Assembly: GCF_030815415.1 (NCBI RefSeq)
Contig: NZ_JAUSWW010000001.1
Coordinates: 8,122,001-8,186,000, forward strand
DNA from: Streptomyces canus
GTDB lineage: Bacteria; Actinomycetota; Actinomycetes; Streptomycetales; Streptomycetaceae
Reading direction: 5' to 3'
DNA length: 64,000 nt
The translations under genes and the position numbers were made by a program. The notes under the pieces are model-generated. The model saw only the letters and a program-made list of their open reading frames with translations. It was not told the origin of the DNA and did no database searches. Shown here one piece after another: positions 8,367 to 16,869 of this stretch; the first letter of the stretch is position 1; each line of letters begins with the position of its first letter.

Positions 8367-9323
8367 ATGCCGTACATGCCACCCACCGCCCCACCCGCAG
8401 CAGGCGCCCGCACTCCGTGGGAAGAGCTCCCACCCCGGGTCCGCGCCGCCGTGGCCGACATCCTCGGTGAACCCGTCACCCACGCCACCACCCAGCCCGG
8501 CGGCTTCTCCCCGGGCGCCGCGGCACGCATCCGCACCGCCCGGGGTCGCCGTGCCTTCGTCAAGGCCGTCAGCGCGGAGACCAACGCCACAGGCCCCGTG
8601 TTCCACCGCCGAGAGGCCCGCTACGCCGCCGCCCTGCCACCCGCCGTCCCCGCACCCCGCCTCCTCGGCACCTACGACGATGGCACCTGGGTGGCTCTGG
8701 TCTTCGAGGACGTGCCAGGCCGCCAGCCCCACGTCCCCTGGCGGCAGCCGGAGTTGAGACGTGTCCTCGACGCGGTGACAGACCTCGCCCGGACTCTCAC
8801 CCCGTCGCCGGTGCGCGACGCGCCCCCCGCCTCCGAGTCCGCCATCGGCACGTTCAGCGGCTGGCGGCGACTCATGGAGGAGACACCCCCGGACCTCGAC
8901 GCCTGGACCGCCGCCCACCTCCCGTACCTCGCCGAGCTGGCCGACCCCTGGCCCGAGGCCGTCGCCGGCGACACCCTCGCCCACGGCGACCTCCGCGCCG
9001 ACAACATGCTGCTCACCGACGACAGCCGCGTCGTCTTCGTCGACTGGCCGCACGTCGTCCGCGGTGCCCCATGGCTCGACCTGCTCCTCATGCTCCCGTG
9101 CGTCAGAGCCCAGGGGGGTCCCGATCCGCAGGAGCTCTTCACCGCGCACCCACTGGGCCGCGACGCCGAGCCGGACGCCGTCACCGTCGCCCTCGCCGGT
9201 CTCGCCGGCTACTTCGTCCACCAGTCGCTGCAGCCCCCGCCGCCGGGCATCCCGACCGTCCGCGCCTTCCAGCACGCGCAGGGTGAAGCGGCGTCGGCAT
9301 GGCTGCGAGGCCGGATCCGGTAG
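8367..9323 (+). CDS. Aminoglycoside/choline-kinase-fold phosphotransferase
   Basis: 318 aa with the APH-fold signature: catalytic loop LAHGDLRADNMLL (Brenner motif, H-G-D-x4-N) and the metal-binding Asp in VVFVDWPHV. A nucleotide-lid-like TQPGGFSPGAAARI and a Lys in RAFVKAVSA occupy the expected N-lobe positions. Streptomyces carry many such kinases with unknown small-molecule substrates; nothing here indicates aminoglycoside resistance specifically. ATG at 8367 lacks a clear ribosome binding site and ATG at 8376 is an alternative. The gene stands alone between the LysR gene and the convergent hydrolase. Confidence 0.85.
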   Translation: MPYMPPTAPPAAGARTPWEELPPRVRAAVADILGEPVTHATTQPGGFSPGAAARIRTARGRRAFVKAVSAETNATGPVFHRREARYAAALPPAVPAPRLLGTYDDGTWVALVFEDVPGRQPHVPWRQPELRRVLDAVTDLARTLTPSPVRDAPPASESAIGTFSGWRRLMEETPPDLDAWTAAHLPYLAELADPWPEAVAGDTLAHGDLRADNMLLTDDSRVVFVDWPHVVRGAPWLDLLLMLPCVRAQGGPDPQELFTAHPLGRDAEPDAVTVALAGLAGYFVHQSLQPPPPGIPTVRAFQHAQGEAASAWLRGRIR

Positions 9324-9330
9324 ACCCGGC

Positions 9331-10017
9331 TCAGGCTCCCGCCGCCTGCACCAAGCCCCGTACCACTCGCAGATCCTCACCCATCTCCGGATGCCACTGC
9401 ACTCCCAACACCCAGTCGGAGGAGGGGAGTTCGACGGCTTCCACCGTTCCGTCCGGCGCGTGCGCCGATTCCAGGAGGCCGGTGCCCAGGCGGTCCACGG
9501 CCTGGTGGTGGTAGGTGGGTACGGATGTCTCCTCCGGGACGACACCGGCGTACAGCGTCCCCGGCACCGGTTTCACGGTGTGCCACCCGAAGGCACCGAC
9601 CACCTCCGCGTGCCCCTCGATGTGCTGGACGAGGGTGCCGCCGACGGCGACGTTCAGCAGCTGCATGCCCCGGCAGATCCCGAGCAGGGGGATGCCCGCG
9701 GCGAGGGCGGCGTCGATGAGGGCGAGCTCCCAGGCGTCGCGCTCCGGTGCCGGCGGCCCGGTACGGGGCTCGCGCTCGGCGCCGTAGTGCACCGGATCGA
9801 CGTCCGGGCCGCCCGCGATCACCAGCCCGTCGAGACGCGCCACGGCCTCGGCGGCATGCCCGGGCGCGTCCGGCGGCAGCATCGCGGCCAGCCCGCCCGC
9901 CCGCTGCACGAGCCGCGGATACCCGACGGGCAGCAGCGCCGCCGCCAGCTCCCAGACGCCCCAGCGTGCCCCGGCCTCCAGATACGTACTGATGCCGATC
10001 AGCGGTCTGCCCGCCAT
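9331..10017 (-). CDS. Class I glutamine-amidotransferase-like gamma-glutamyl hydrolase (peptidase C26)
   Basis: 228 aa. It carries the C26 catalytic triad: Cys115 in LLGICRGMQLL, and His209 and Glu211 in GVQWHPE. IAGGPDVDPVHYG supplies the oxyanion region. The family includes PuuD, which releases glutamate from gamma-glutamyl-GABA in putrescine catabolism. Next to a GlnA4-like gamma-glutamyl ligase and an aldehyde dehydrogenase, the inferred job is to hydrolyse the final gamma-glutamylated product and recycle glutamate. It is transcribed away from the GntR gene, 91 nt downstream of that gene's stop and on the same strand. An upstream element at 10039-10054 resembles one before the synthetase gene. 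Confidence 0.9.
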   Translation of the reverse strand: MAGRPLIGISTYLEAGARWGVWELAAALLPVGYPRLVQRAGGLAAMLPPDAPGHAAEAVARLDGLVIAGGPDVDPVHYGAEREPRTGPPAPERDAWELALIDAALAAGIPLLGICRGMQLLNVAVGGTLVQHIEGHAEVVGAFGWHTVKPVPGTLYAGVVPEETSVPTYHHQAVDRLGTGLLESAHAPDGTVEAVELPSSDWVLGVQWHPEMGEDLRVVRGLVQAAGA

Positions 10018-10038
10018 GCGCCCTCCCGGTCCGGCAAA

Positions 10039-10054
10039 GGATTGTTTCCATACC
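10039..10054. promoter_or_regulatory. Candidate GntR operator upstream of the C26 hydrolase
   Basis: GGATTGTTTCCATACC lies 22 nt upstream of the hydrolase start. It shares nine of 16 positions, including ATACC followed by TT, with GGTTCTCCGCAATACC before the synthetase gene. A common regulator, the FadR-type protein encoded between them, is inferred. The match is short and degenerate. Confidence 0.35.
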
Positions 10055-10108
10055 TTTGTCGAGAGACGCCCGCGAAGGCAAGACTCCCGGGCCGCCCGGA
10101 GGCCGCCG

Positions 10109-10843
10109 TCACGCCAGGAACCCCCTGAGCAGGGCCGCCGTCCCCCCGCAGTGCTCCCGCATCATCTCCCGCGCCCCGTCCGCGTCCCCGTCCAGCACCG
10201 CCTCCACCAGCGCGGTGTGCTGGCGTTGGGAGTGTTCGAGGTTGCGGACGAGGAGCGGGATGCAGTCCAGCAGATCGTTCACCGTGGCCCGGACCGCCGC
10301 GTACTGCGCGGTCAGCGACGGTGAGCCGCACAGCTCGGCCAGCGTCAGGTGCAGCATCGTGTCCAGGCGCCGGTAGTCCGCCAGCGGAGCGTCCTGCGTG
10401 CGGGCCAGCGCCTCGCGCAGCCGTTCCGCCTGGTCGTCCGCGAGCCCGTGCGCCGCGCACAGACCCGCCGCCCCCACCTCCAGCACCTCGCGGAACCGCA
10501 GCACGTCCTCGATGTCGACCGCGGAGATCCGCCGCCGCAGCTCGTCCTCACCGCCGGCGTCCGACTTCCGCAGCACGAACGTCCCGCCGTACCGCCCGCG
10601 CCGCGACTCCACCAGCCCCTGGTCCTGGAGCACCTTCAACACCTCGCGCAGCGTCACCCGGCTGATCCCGAGCCGCTCCGCCAGCTCCCGCTCAGCCGGC
10701 AGCCGCTCACCCCCCGGCACCAGACCGAGCCGTACGACCTGCAGGATCTGCTCCAATGCCTCCTCGAAGCCGTTGCCCGCCCGTACCGGCCGCAGCACCG
10801 GCGTCAACCGGTCCTCCAGGTCGTCCTCCGGATCCAGCGACAT
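10109..10843 (-). CDS. FadR-subfamily GntR transcriptional regulator
   Basis: 244 aa from the ATG at 10843. The winged helix-turn-helix (about residues 30-95: GERLPAERELAERLGISRVTLREVLKVLQDQGLVESRRGRYGGTFV is the region) is followed by an all-helical FCD ligand domain (about 105-240). Divergent from the synthetase operon and upstream of the hydrolase, it sits where the regulator of S. coelicolor glnA4 (SCO1614, from memory) lies. It therefore probably controls amine or ethanolamine catabolism. A TTG seven codons upstream (10864) is possible, but ATG is preferred. GGGAAGGGGG precedes the ATG by about 10 nt. Confidence 0.92.
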   Translation of the reverse strand: MSLDPEDDLEDRLTPVLRPVRAGNGFEEALEQILQVVRLGLVPGGERLPAERELAERLGISRVTLREVLKVLQDQGLVESRRGRYGGTFVLRKSDAGGEDELRRRISAVDIEDVLRFREVLEVGAAGLCAAHGLADDQAERLREALARTQDAPLADYRRLDTMLHLTLAELCGSPSLTAQYAAVRATVNDLLDCIPLLVRNLEHSQRQHTALVEAVLDGDADGAREMMREHCGGTAALLRGFLA

Positions 10844-10869
10844 CCCGTCGTACCCCCTTCCCAAGCAAT

Positions 10870-10885
10870 GGTTCTCCGCAATACC
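10870..10885. promoter_or_regulatory. Candidate GntR operator between regulator and synthetase genes
   Basis: GGTTCTCCGCAATACC is an imperfect palindrome (10 of 16 positions match its reverse complement) in the divergent interval between the GntR and glnA4-like genes. It shares GG-T...C-ATACC-TT with the element at 10039-10054. The operator assignment is inferred from position and similarity. Confidence 0.4.
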
Positions 10886-10938
10886 TTATGGCTTCCGGCC
10901 CGGCCGAAAAAAGCGCAGAAGCCCGAAGGAGCCCTCCC

Positions 10939-12297
10939 GTGGCAGAACGCACACCCCCGCTGAGCGTCGAGGAGCTGCACGTCCTCGTCGCCGGCGGTGA
11001 GATCGACACTGTCGTCCTGGCCTTCCCCGACATGCAAGGGCGGCTCCAGGGCAAGAGGTTCGCCGCCCGCTTCTTCCTCGACGAGGTGCTCCACCACGGC
11101 ACCGAGGGCTGCAACTACCTCCTCGCCGTCGACACCGAGATGAACACCGTCGAGGGCTACGCCATGTCCTCCTGGGACCGCGGCTACGGCGACTTCGCCA
11201 TGCACCCCGACCTGTCCACCCTGCGCCGCGTCCCCTGGAACGCCGGTACGGCCATGCTCATCGCCGACCTCGCCTGGGACAACGGCTCACCCGTGGTCGC
11301 CGCCCCGCGCCAGATCCTCCGCCGCCAGCTGGAACGCCTCGCCGAGCTCGGCTACACCGCCATGGTCGGCACCGAGCTGGAGTTCATCGTCTTCAAGGAC
11401 ACCTACGAACAGGCCTGGGACGCGGGCTACCAAGGGCTCACCCCGGCGAACCAGTACAACATCGACTACTCGGTGCTCGGTACCGGCCGCATCGAGCCTC
11501 TGCTCCGCCGTATCCGCAACGACATGACCGGCGCCGGCCTCGTCGTCGAGTCCGCCAAGGGCGAGTGCAACCCGGGCCAGCACGAGATCGTGTTCAAGTA
11601 CGACGAGGCCGTGGTCACCTGCGACCAGCACGCCATCTACAAGACCGGCACCAAGGAGATCGCCGCCCAGGAGGGCGTCTCGATCACCTTCATGGCCAAG
11701 TACAACGAGCGCGAGGGCAACTCCTGCCACATCCACCTCTCGCTCACGGACACGGCCGGCAACAACGTCATGGCCGACAACGGCGGTATGTCCGAGGTCA
11801 TGCGGCACTTCCTCGCCGGACAGCTGGCCGCCCTGCGGGACTTCTCCCTGCTCTACGCCCCCAACATCAACTCGTACAAGAGGTTCCAGCCCGGCTCCTT
11901 CGCCCCGACCGCCGTCGCCTGGGGCCACGACAACCGCACCTGCGCTCTGCGCGTCGTCGGCCACGGCCGCTCGATGCGCTTCGAGAACCGGCTGCCCGGC
12001 GGCGACGTCAACCCCCACCTCGCGGTCGCCGGACTGGTGGCGGCGGGCCTGTACGGCATCGAGCAGAAGTTGGAACTGCCCGAGGCCTGCACCGGCAACG
12101 CCTACACCGCCGACTACGCGCACGTCCCCACCACACTGCGTGAGGCCGCCGAGCTCTGGGAGAACAGCCCCATCGCCAAGGCCGCCTTCGGCGACGAGGT
12201 CGTGGCCCACTACCGCAACATGGCACGCGTCGAACTGGACGCCTTCGACGCCGCGGTGACCGACTGGGAGCTGCGCCGCTCCTTCGAACGCATGTGA
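10939..12297 (+). CDS. glnA4: Glutamine-synthetase-like gamma-glutamylamide ligase (GlnA4 type)
   Basis: 452 aa, glutamine synthetase fold. The N-terminal beta-grasp includes VVLAFPDMQGRLQGKRF. Catalytic-domain motifs include GTELEFIV, NPGQHEIVFKYDEA (metal ligands), GNSCHIHLSL, and NSYKRFQPGSFAPT with RFENRLPGGDVNPH near the active-site Arg/Glu region. In S. coelicolor the enzyme at this position, GlnA4, is characterised as a gamma-glutamylethanolamide synthetase rather than a true glutamine synthetase; identity here rests on synteny and context. GTG at 10939 is chosen because GAAGGAG lies 7 nt upstream; an ATG at 10888 would be poorly placed. It is first of three overlapping genes with an aldehyde dehydrogenase and an SDR. 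Confidence 0.88.
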   Translation: MAERTPPLSVEELHVLVAGGEIDTVVLAFPDMQGRLQGKRFAARFFLDEVLHHGTEGCNYLLAVDTEMNTVEGYAMSSWDRGYGDFAMHPDLSTLRRVPWNAGTAMLIADLAWDNGSPVVAAPRQILRRQLERLAELGYTAMVGTELEFIVFKDTYEQAWDAGYQGLTPANQYNIDYSVLGTGRIEPLLRRIRNDMTGAGLVVESAKGECNPGQHEIVFKYDEAVVTCDQHAIYKTGTKEIAAQEGVSITFMAKYNEREGNSCHIHLSLTDTAGNNVMADNGGMSEVMRHFLAGQLAALRDFSLLYAPNINSYKRFQPGSFAPTAVAWGHDNRTCALRVVGHGRSMRFENRLPGGDVNPHLAVAGLVAAGLYGIEQKLELPEACTGNAYTADYAHVPTTLREAAELWENSPIAKAAFGDEVVAHYRNMARVELDAFDAAVTDWELRRSFERM

Positions 12298-13679
12298 GGC
12301 ATCTCTTGTCGCAACCGTACGAACTGGACGTCCTCAACCCCGCGACGGAGGAGGTCATCGCCACCGTTCCGGGCGCCGTCGAGCAGGACGTCGACGCCGC
12401 CGTCCACCGGGCCGACCGGGCCCAGCGCGCATGGGCGGCCCTCGCGCCCGCCGACCGGGCCAGGCTGCTGCGCCGCTTCGCCGCCGTCGTCGACGAACAC
12501 GTTGAGGAACTGGCGCGGTTGGAGGTGCGCGAGGCCGGCCACACCATCGGCAACGCCCGCTGGGAGGCCGGCAACGTCCGTGACCTCCTCGACTACGCCG
12601 CCGGCGGAGTGGAGCGGCTCGCGGGCCGGCAGATCCCCGTGCCCGGCGGCCTCGACGTCACCCTCCTGGAACCACTGGGCGTCGTCGCGGTGATCGCGCC
12701 CTGGAACTTCCCCATGCCGATCGCGGCCTGGGGCACCGCCCCGGCCCTCGCGGCGGGCAACGCCGTGATCCTCAAGCCCGCCGAGACCACCCCGCTGACC
12801 GCGCTGCGCCTCGCCGAACTCGCCCTGGAGGCCGGGCTCCCGGAACACCTCTTCCAGGTCCTGCCGGGCCGCGGCGACATCGCGGGCGACTCCCTCGTAC
12901 GGCACCCTGGCGTCGCCAAGATCGTCTTCACCGGCTCCACGCGGGTCGGCAAGCGCGTCATGGCCCTCTGCGCCGACCAGGTCAAGCCGGTCACCCTCGA
13001 ACTCGGCGGCAAGAGCCCGAACATCGTCTTCGCCGACGCCGATCTCAAGACCGCCGTCGACCCCTTCTCCTTCCTCGACAACTCCGGCCAGGACTGCTGC
13101 GCCCGCACCCGCATCCTGGTCCAGGAGTCCGTGTACGACGAGGTCCGCGAGCTGCTGGCCGACGCGCTGGCCGCCGTCGTCGTGGGCGACCCGGCCGACG
13201 AGAAGACCCAGATGGGGCCGCTGATCTCCCGTCAGCAGCTGGACCGCGTACGGTCGTTCGTGCCGGACGACGCCCAGGCCCTGCGCGGCAGCGCCCCCGA
13301 AGGGCCCGGCTTCTGGTTCGCGCCGACCGTCCTCACGGGGGAACGGCACGACTCCGACGCGGCCCGGGAGGAGATCTTCGGACCCGTGGCCGTACTCCTG
13401 CCCTTCACCGACGAGCAGGACGCGATCCGGCTCGCCAACGACACCCCGTACGGCCTCTCCGGCTCCATCTGGACCCGGGACGTCGGCCGCGCGCTCCGTG
13501 TCTCCCAGGCGGTCCGGGCCGGCAACCTGTCCGTCAACTCCCACTCCAGCGTCCGCTACTGGACGCCCTTCGGCGGCTACAAGCAGTCCGGCGTGGGCCG
13601 GGAGCTCGGACCGGACGCCCTGGCTGCCTTCACCGAAACCAAGAACGTCTTCATCAGTACGGAGGGCCCGACACAGTGA
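12294..13679 (+). CDS. NAD(P)-dependent aldehyde dehydrogenase
   Basis: 461 aa. Hallmarks are VIAPWNFPMPIAAW, the nucleotide-binding FTGSTRVGKRV, the active-site Glu in LELGGKSPNIVF, the catalytic Cys in NSGQDCCARTR, and EEIFGPVAVL. The gene overlaps the synthetase stop by 4 nt (ATGTGA, GTG start; TTG at 12306 is an alternative), so the proteins are coupled. In a gamma-glutamylation pathway it would oxidise the aldehyde formed from the glutamylated amine, as PuuC does for gamma-glutamyl-aminobutyraldehyde. The exact substrate is inferred. Confidence 0.92.
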   Translation: MRHLLSQPYELDVLNPATEEVIATVPGAVEQDVDAAVHRADRAQRAWAALAPADRARLLRRFAAVVDEHVEELARLEVREAGHTIGNARWEAGNVRDLLDYAAGGVERLAGRQIPVPGGLDVTLLEPLGVVAVIAPWNFPMPIAAWGTAPALAAGNAVILKPAETTPLTALRLAELALEAGLPEHLFQVLPGRGDIAGDSLVRHPGVAKIVFTGSTRVGKRVMALCADQVKPVTLELGGKSPNIVFADADLKTAVDPFSFLDNSGQDCCARTRILVQESVYDEVRELLADALAAVVVGDPADEKTQMGPLISRQQLDRVRSFVPDDAQALRGSAPEGPGFWFAPTVLTGERHDSDAAREEIFGPVAVLLPFTDEQDAIRLANDTPYGLSGSIWTRDVGRALRVSQAVRAGNLSVNSHSSVRYWTPFGGYKQSGVGRELGPDALAAFTETKNVFISTEGPTQ

Positions 13680-14458
13680 CCGAAGAGATTGTCTGCCGAC
13701 GCCTGGTAGGCCGTACCGCCGTCATCACCGGGGCCGGCAGCGGCATCGGTCTCGCCACCGCCCGCCGGCTCGCCTCCGAGGGCGCGCACGTGGTCTGCGG
13801 CGACGTCGACGAGCAGCGCGGCAAGGCGGCCGCCGAGGACGTCGGCGGGATCTTCGTGAAGGTCGACGTCACCGACCCCGAGCAGGTCGAGGCGCTGTTC
13901 AAGACGGCGTACGACACCTACGGCAGCGTCGACATCGCCTTCAACAACGCGGGCATCTCCCCGCCCGACGACGACTCCATCCTGGAGACCGGCCTCGAGG
14001 CCTGGAAGCGCGTCCAGGAGGTCAACCTGACCTCCGTCTACCTGTGCTGCAAGGCCGCGATCCCCTATATGCGGCGGCAGGGCAAGGGCTCCATCATCAA
14101 CACGGCGTCCTTCGTGGCGAGGATGGGCGCGGCCACGTCCCAGATCTCCTACACCGCGTCCAAGGGCGGTGTCCTGGCCATGTCCCGTGAACTGGGCGTG
14201 CAGTTCGCACGGGAGGGCATCCGCGTGAACGCCCTCTGCCCCGGCCCCGTCAACACCCCCCTCCTTCAGGAACTGTTCGCCAAGGACCCCGAGCGCGCCG
14301 CCCGCCGACTCGTCCACATCCCGCTCGGCCGCTTCGCCGAGGCCGAGGAGATCGCCGCCGCCGTCGCCTTCCTGGCCAGCGACGACTCCTCGTTCGTGAA
14401 CGCCAGCGACTTCCTCGTCGACGGCGGAATCTCGGGGGCTTACGTCACACCGCTCTAG
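13676..14458 (+). CDS. Short-chain dehydrogenase/reductase (SDR, 3-oxoacyl-reductase-like)
   Basis: 260 aa classical SDR: TGAGSGIGLA (Rossmann glycine motif, near residue 18), FNNAGIS, Ser in NTASFVARMG, and the catalytic Tyr-Lys pair in SYTASKGG. The C-terminal SDDSSFVNASDFLVDGGISGAY is typical. A GTG start overlaps the aldehyde dehydrogenase stop by 4 nt, making it the third gene of the operon. By analogy it could oxidise an alcohol intermediate such as the hydroxyl of gamma-glutamylethanolamide to the aldehyde before the dehydrogenase step. That assignment is inference; annotation pipelines would call it a 3-oxoacyl-ACP reductase. Confidence 0.9.
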   Translation: MTEEIVCRRLVGRTAVITGAGSGIGLATARRLASEGAHVVCGDVDEQRGKAAAEDVGGIFVKVDVTDPEQVEALFKTAYDTYGSVDIAFNNAGISPPDDDSILETGLEAWKRVQEVNLTSVYLCCKAAIPYMRRQGKGSIINTASFVARMGAATSQISYTASKGGVLAMSRELGVQFAREGIRVNALCPGPVNTPLLQELFAKDPERAARRLVHIPLGRFAEAEEIAAAVAFLASDDSSFVNASDFLVDGGISGAYVTPL

Positions 14459-14495
14459 GCCTGCGGCCCAGGCCCTGTCGGCCTAGAGTGCCGGG

Positions 14496-15424
14496 ATGAG
14501 CATGACGCCCCCGCCCGGCTGGTACCGCGACCCCAGTCATCCGCAGCTGGAACGCTGGTGGGACGGCACGGCCTGGACCGAGCACCGGCGCGAGCCCGCA
14601 CCCGTGGGCCCGCCGCCGGTGCCTGCGGTGCCGGGGCGGCCGCCGGGCGGCGAGGCCCCGGGGCGCGCGAAGGCCATCGCCCTCGCCACGGCCGGGGCGG
14701 TCCTGGTCGCGGCGATCGTGACGGAAGCGTTCGTCCTGCGGGACGACGAGGGCGCCGAGGACAGCACGACGGTGACCGAGTCCATCACCCCCACCTTCGC
14801 ACCGACGAGCCGGACGCCCACGCCCACGCCGTCGGAGTCCACCAGCGAGCCCTCCGCCGACGACCCGGCCGTCGTCGAGGACCAGCTCAACGGCATCACC
14901 GTGCCGCTGCTCGACGGCTGGGTGCGACCGCAGTACATCGCCGACAAAGACGTCCTCATGTCCACCGACGGCACCTACGACTGCCCCGGCGACCACGGAC
15001 TGTGCCGGCACGGTCTCGTCATCTCGCGCACGGTGACCTCGAACGACGAGACTTCCCCCGAGGCCCTCGCCAAGGCCGACATTTCCGACGCGGCCGACGA
15101 CGCCTACGACCGCGACCTCGTCGGCAGGCGGCCCTTCGGCGGCATCGCGTCGCACGAGGTCGTGAAGTCCGGTCCGGTCGCCGTGGCGGGCCGTGCCGGG
15201 TACTTCGTCCGCTGGCGCGTCAAGACGGCCAAGGGGCCCGGCGGTTACGTCCAGTCCCTCGCCTTCCAGTCCAGCGTCGGCACCGAGTCGTCGTGCGCTT
15301 CGTCTTCGACGCCGGCGAGGACGGGCCGCCGCTCGCCGACATGGACCGGATCACCAAGGGCATCCGGTCCAGCGGCGACGCGAACGGCGGCGGCGTGGGC
15401 AGCAGCATCGGCCCGACGGACTGA
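14496..15424 (+). pseudogene. DUF2510 membrane protein with an apparent 1-nt frameshift
   Basis: The N-terminus PPPGWYRDPSHPQLERWWDG is a DUF2510 domain. It is followed by a membrane helix (about residues 58-80, AIALATAGAVLVAAIVTEAFV), a Ser/Thr/Pro linker and an extracellular domain. At about 15288-15293 the reading frame breaks. The protein continues naturally in the -1 frame as VVRFVFDAGEDGPPLADMDR and ends at a TGA at 15422-15424, one nt before the convergent gene's stop. Without the shift, the frame runs antisense through the next gene to 16664, which is implausible. One missing base after GAGTC would restore a protein of about 309 aa. It is a mutation or a sequencing error. Confidence 0.75.
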
Positions 15425-15425
15425 C

Positions 15426-16628
15426 CTACAGGAACGTCCGGCCCTCGCCCCGATAGGTCGGGACGGTCGAGGTGACGGTGTCGCCCTCGATCAGATGCAG
15501 CACGTCGAACCGCTCGCACAGCTCCCCGGCCTTCGCGTGCCGGAACCACACCTTGTCCCCGAGGAGGAGATCGTCGGCGGGGGAGCCGAGCAGCGGCGTC
15601 TGCACCTCGCCGGGCCCCTCCTGAGGGTCGTACTTCAGCCCCTCGGGCAGACAGGGCACCGGGAGCCGGTCGGGCCCGGGCGCGCCGGAGGCCGGATAGC
15701 CGCCCCCGAGCACCGTGACGACACCGACGCCGGGCCGCCGCACGACGGGCTGGGCGAAGAGCGCGGCCGGACGCCCGCTGAACGACGTGTAGTTGTCGAA
15801 GAGCCGCGGCACATACAGCCCCGACCCGGCCCCGATCTCCGTGACGGCGTCCTCGGCGGCGGTGGTCTGGACGCTGCCGGTACCGCCGCCGTTCACGAAC
15901 TCCAGGTCGGGCACGACGGACCGGACGGCACGCACCACCGCCGCCCGCCGCTCGGCGAGCTCCTTGCGGGCGGTGGCCTGCATCAGCCGCACGGCACGGG
16001 ACCGGAACGGATGCCCGGCGACGGAGTCGCCCACACCGGCGATATGACCCTCGTACGCCATGATCCCGACGACCTTGAACCCGGGCCGCCGGACGATCGC
16101 GCGGGCGAGGTCGGCGACCTGGGCGGGGGAGTGCAGCGGGGAGCGGCGGGCGCCCACCCGCACCCGGCCGCCGAGGAGCTTGAGGGAGGTGTCCAACTCC
16201 AGGCAGACGCGGACGACTTCACCTCCGCCGTCCCGGGAGCGGTCGATGAGGTCGAGCTGTGCGACGTCGTCGACCATGACGGCCACGGCGGCGGCGAGCT
16301 TGGGGTCCGAGGTCAGCTCGGCGTACCCGGTGCTGTCGGCGGAGGGGTAGGCGAGCAGGATGTCGTCGAAGCCGGAGCGGGCCAGCCACAGGGATTCGGC
16401 CAGGGTGAAGGACATGAGGCCCGCGAAACCGTCCTTGGCGAGGACGCGTTCGAGCAGCGCCCGGCACCGCACGGACTTGCTGGCCACACGGATCGGCTTC
16501 CCGCCGGCCCGGCGGACGAGATCGTCCGCGTTCGCGTCGAAGGCGTCCAGATCCACGATCGCCAAAGGAGCGTCGAGGTGAGCGGTGGCCCGGTCGTACC
16601 GGGCCCGGTCGGCGGCGCGCGCAGTCAT
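15426..16628 (-). CDS. Alanine-racemase-fold PLP enzyme (amino acid deaminase/aldolase family)
   Basis: 400 aa. The N-terminal TIM-barrel begins APLAIVDLDAFDANADDLV, with the PLP Lys in RVASKSVRCRALL. Downstream are GIMAYEGHIAGVGD, EFVNGGGTGS and ITEIGAGSGLYVPRLFDNY-like segments, and the C-terminal DSD1-like domain ends GDKVWFRHAKAGELCERFD. Relatives are D-threonine aldolases, D-serine dehydratases and metal-activated deaminases; the substrate is not readable. ATG at 16628 is chosen because the protein aligns from TARAADRARY; the 32-codon upstream extension looks noncoding. Its stop is 1 nt from the convergent DUF2510 gene's stop. Confidence 0.85.
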   Translation of the reverse strand: MTARAADRARYDRATAHLDAPLAIVDLDAFDANADDLVRRAGGKPIRVASKSVRCRALLERVLAKDGFAGLMSFTLAESLWLARSGFDDILLAYPSADSTGYAELTSDPKLAAAVAVMVDDVAQLDLIDRSRDGGGEVVRVCLELDTSLKLLGGRVRVGARRSPLHSPAQVADLARAIVRRPGFKVVGIMAYEGHIAGVGDSVAGHPFRSRAVRLMQATARKELAERRAAVVRAVRSVVPDLEFVNGGGTGSVQTTAAEDAVTEIGAGSGLYVPRLFDNYTSFSGRPAALFAQPVVRRPGVGVVTVLGGGYPASGAPGPDRLPVPCLPEGLKYDPQEGPGEVQTPLLGSPADDLLLGDKVWFRHAKAGELCERFDVLHLIEGDTVTSTVPTYRGEGRTFL

Positions 16629-16869
16629 GAACGAAGCCTGCCAGACAGGATTACCGCAGGGTAGGGGGACGTTCCGGGCTAAAGCCTCGGGCTCGTGGAC
16701 TGGTTCCCGTCCGGCCGGGGACAACCCGTAGAGTGACGCGCACGCATGTGAGGACGGCAGGGGCCCGAGTCAGGGGATGCCGGTCCGTCCGTGCGGGTAT
16801 GCGTGCCCGGGCGGGCCTGTTCGCACCGGGCACCACGACGGACCCGGGCACAAGGGAAACGGGGGGCGC

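Noticed and set aside
10756..10938. Upstream start for the glutamine-synthetase-like gene
   Set aside because: It would overlap the GntR coding start, and only the GTG at 10939 has a well-spaced GAAGGAG.
15285..15295. Programmed -1 frameshifting in the DUF2510 gene
   Set aside because: There is no X-XXY-YYZ slippery heptamer or obvious downstream pseudoknot; the same holds at about 44870 in the second broken gene.
14496..16664. A 722-codon open frame read as one protein
   Set aside because: Only the first 264 or so codons look like protein; the rest is antisense to the PLP enzyme. A one-base frameshift explains the DUF2510 gene better.
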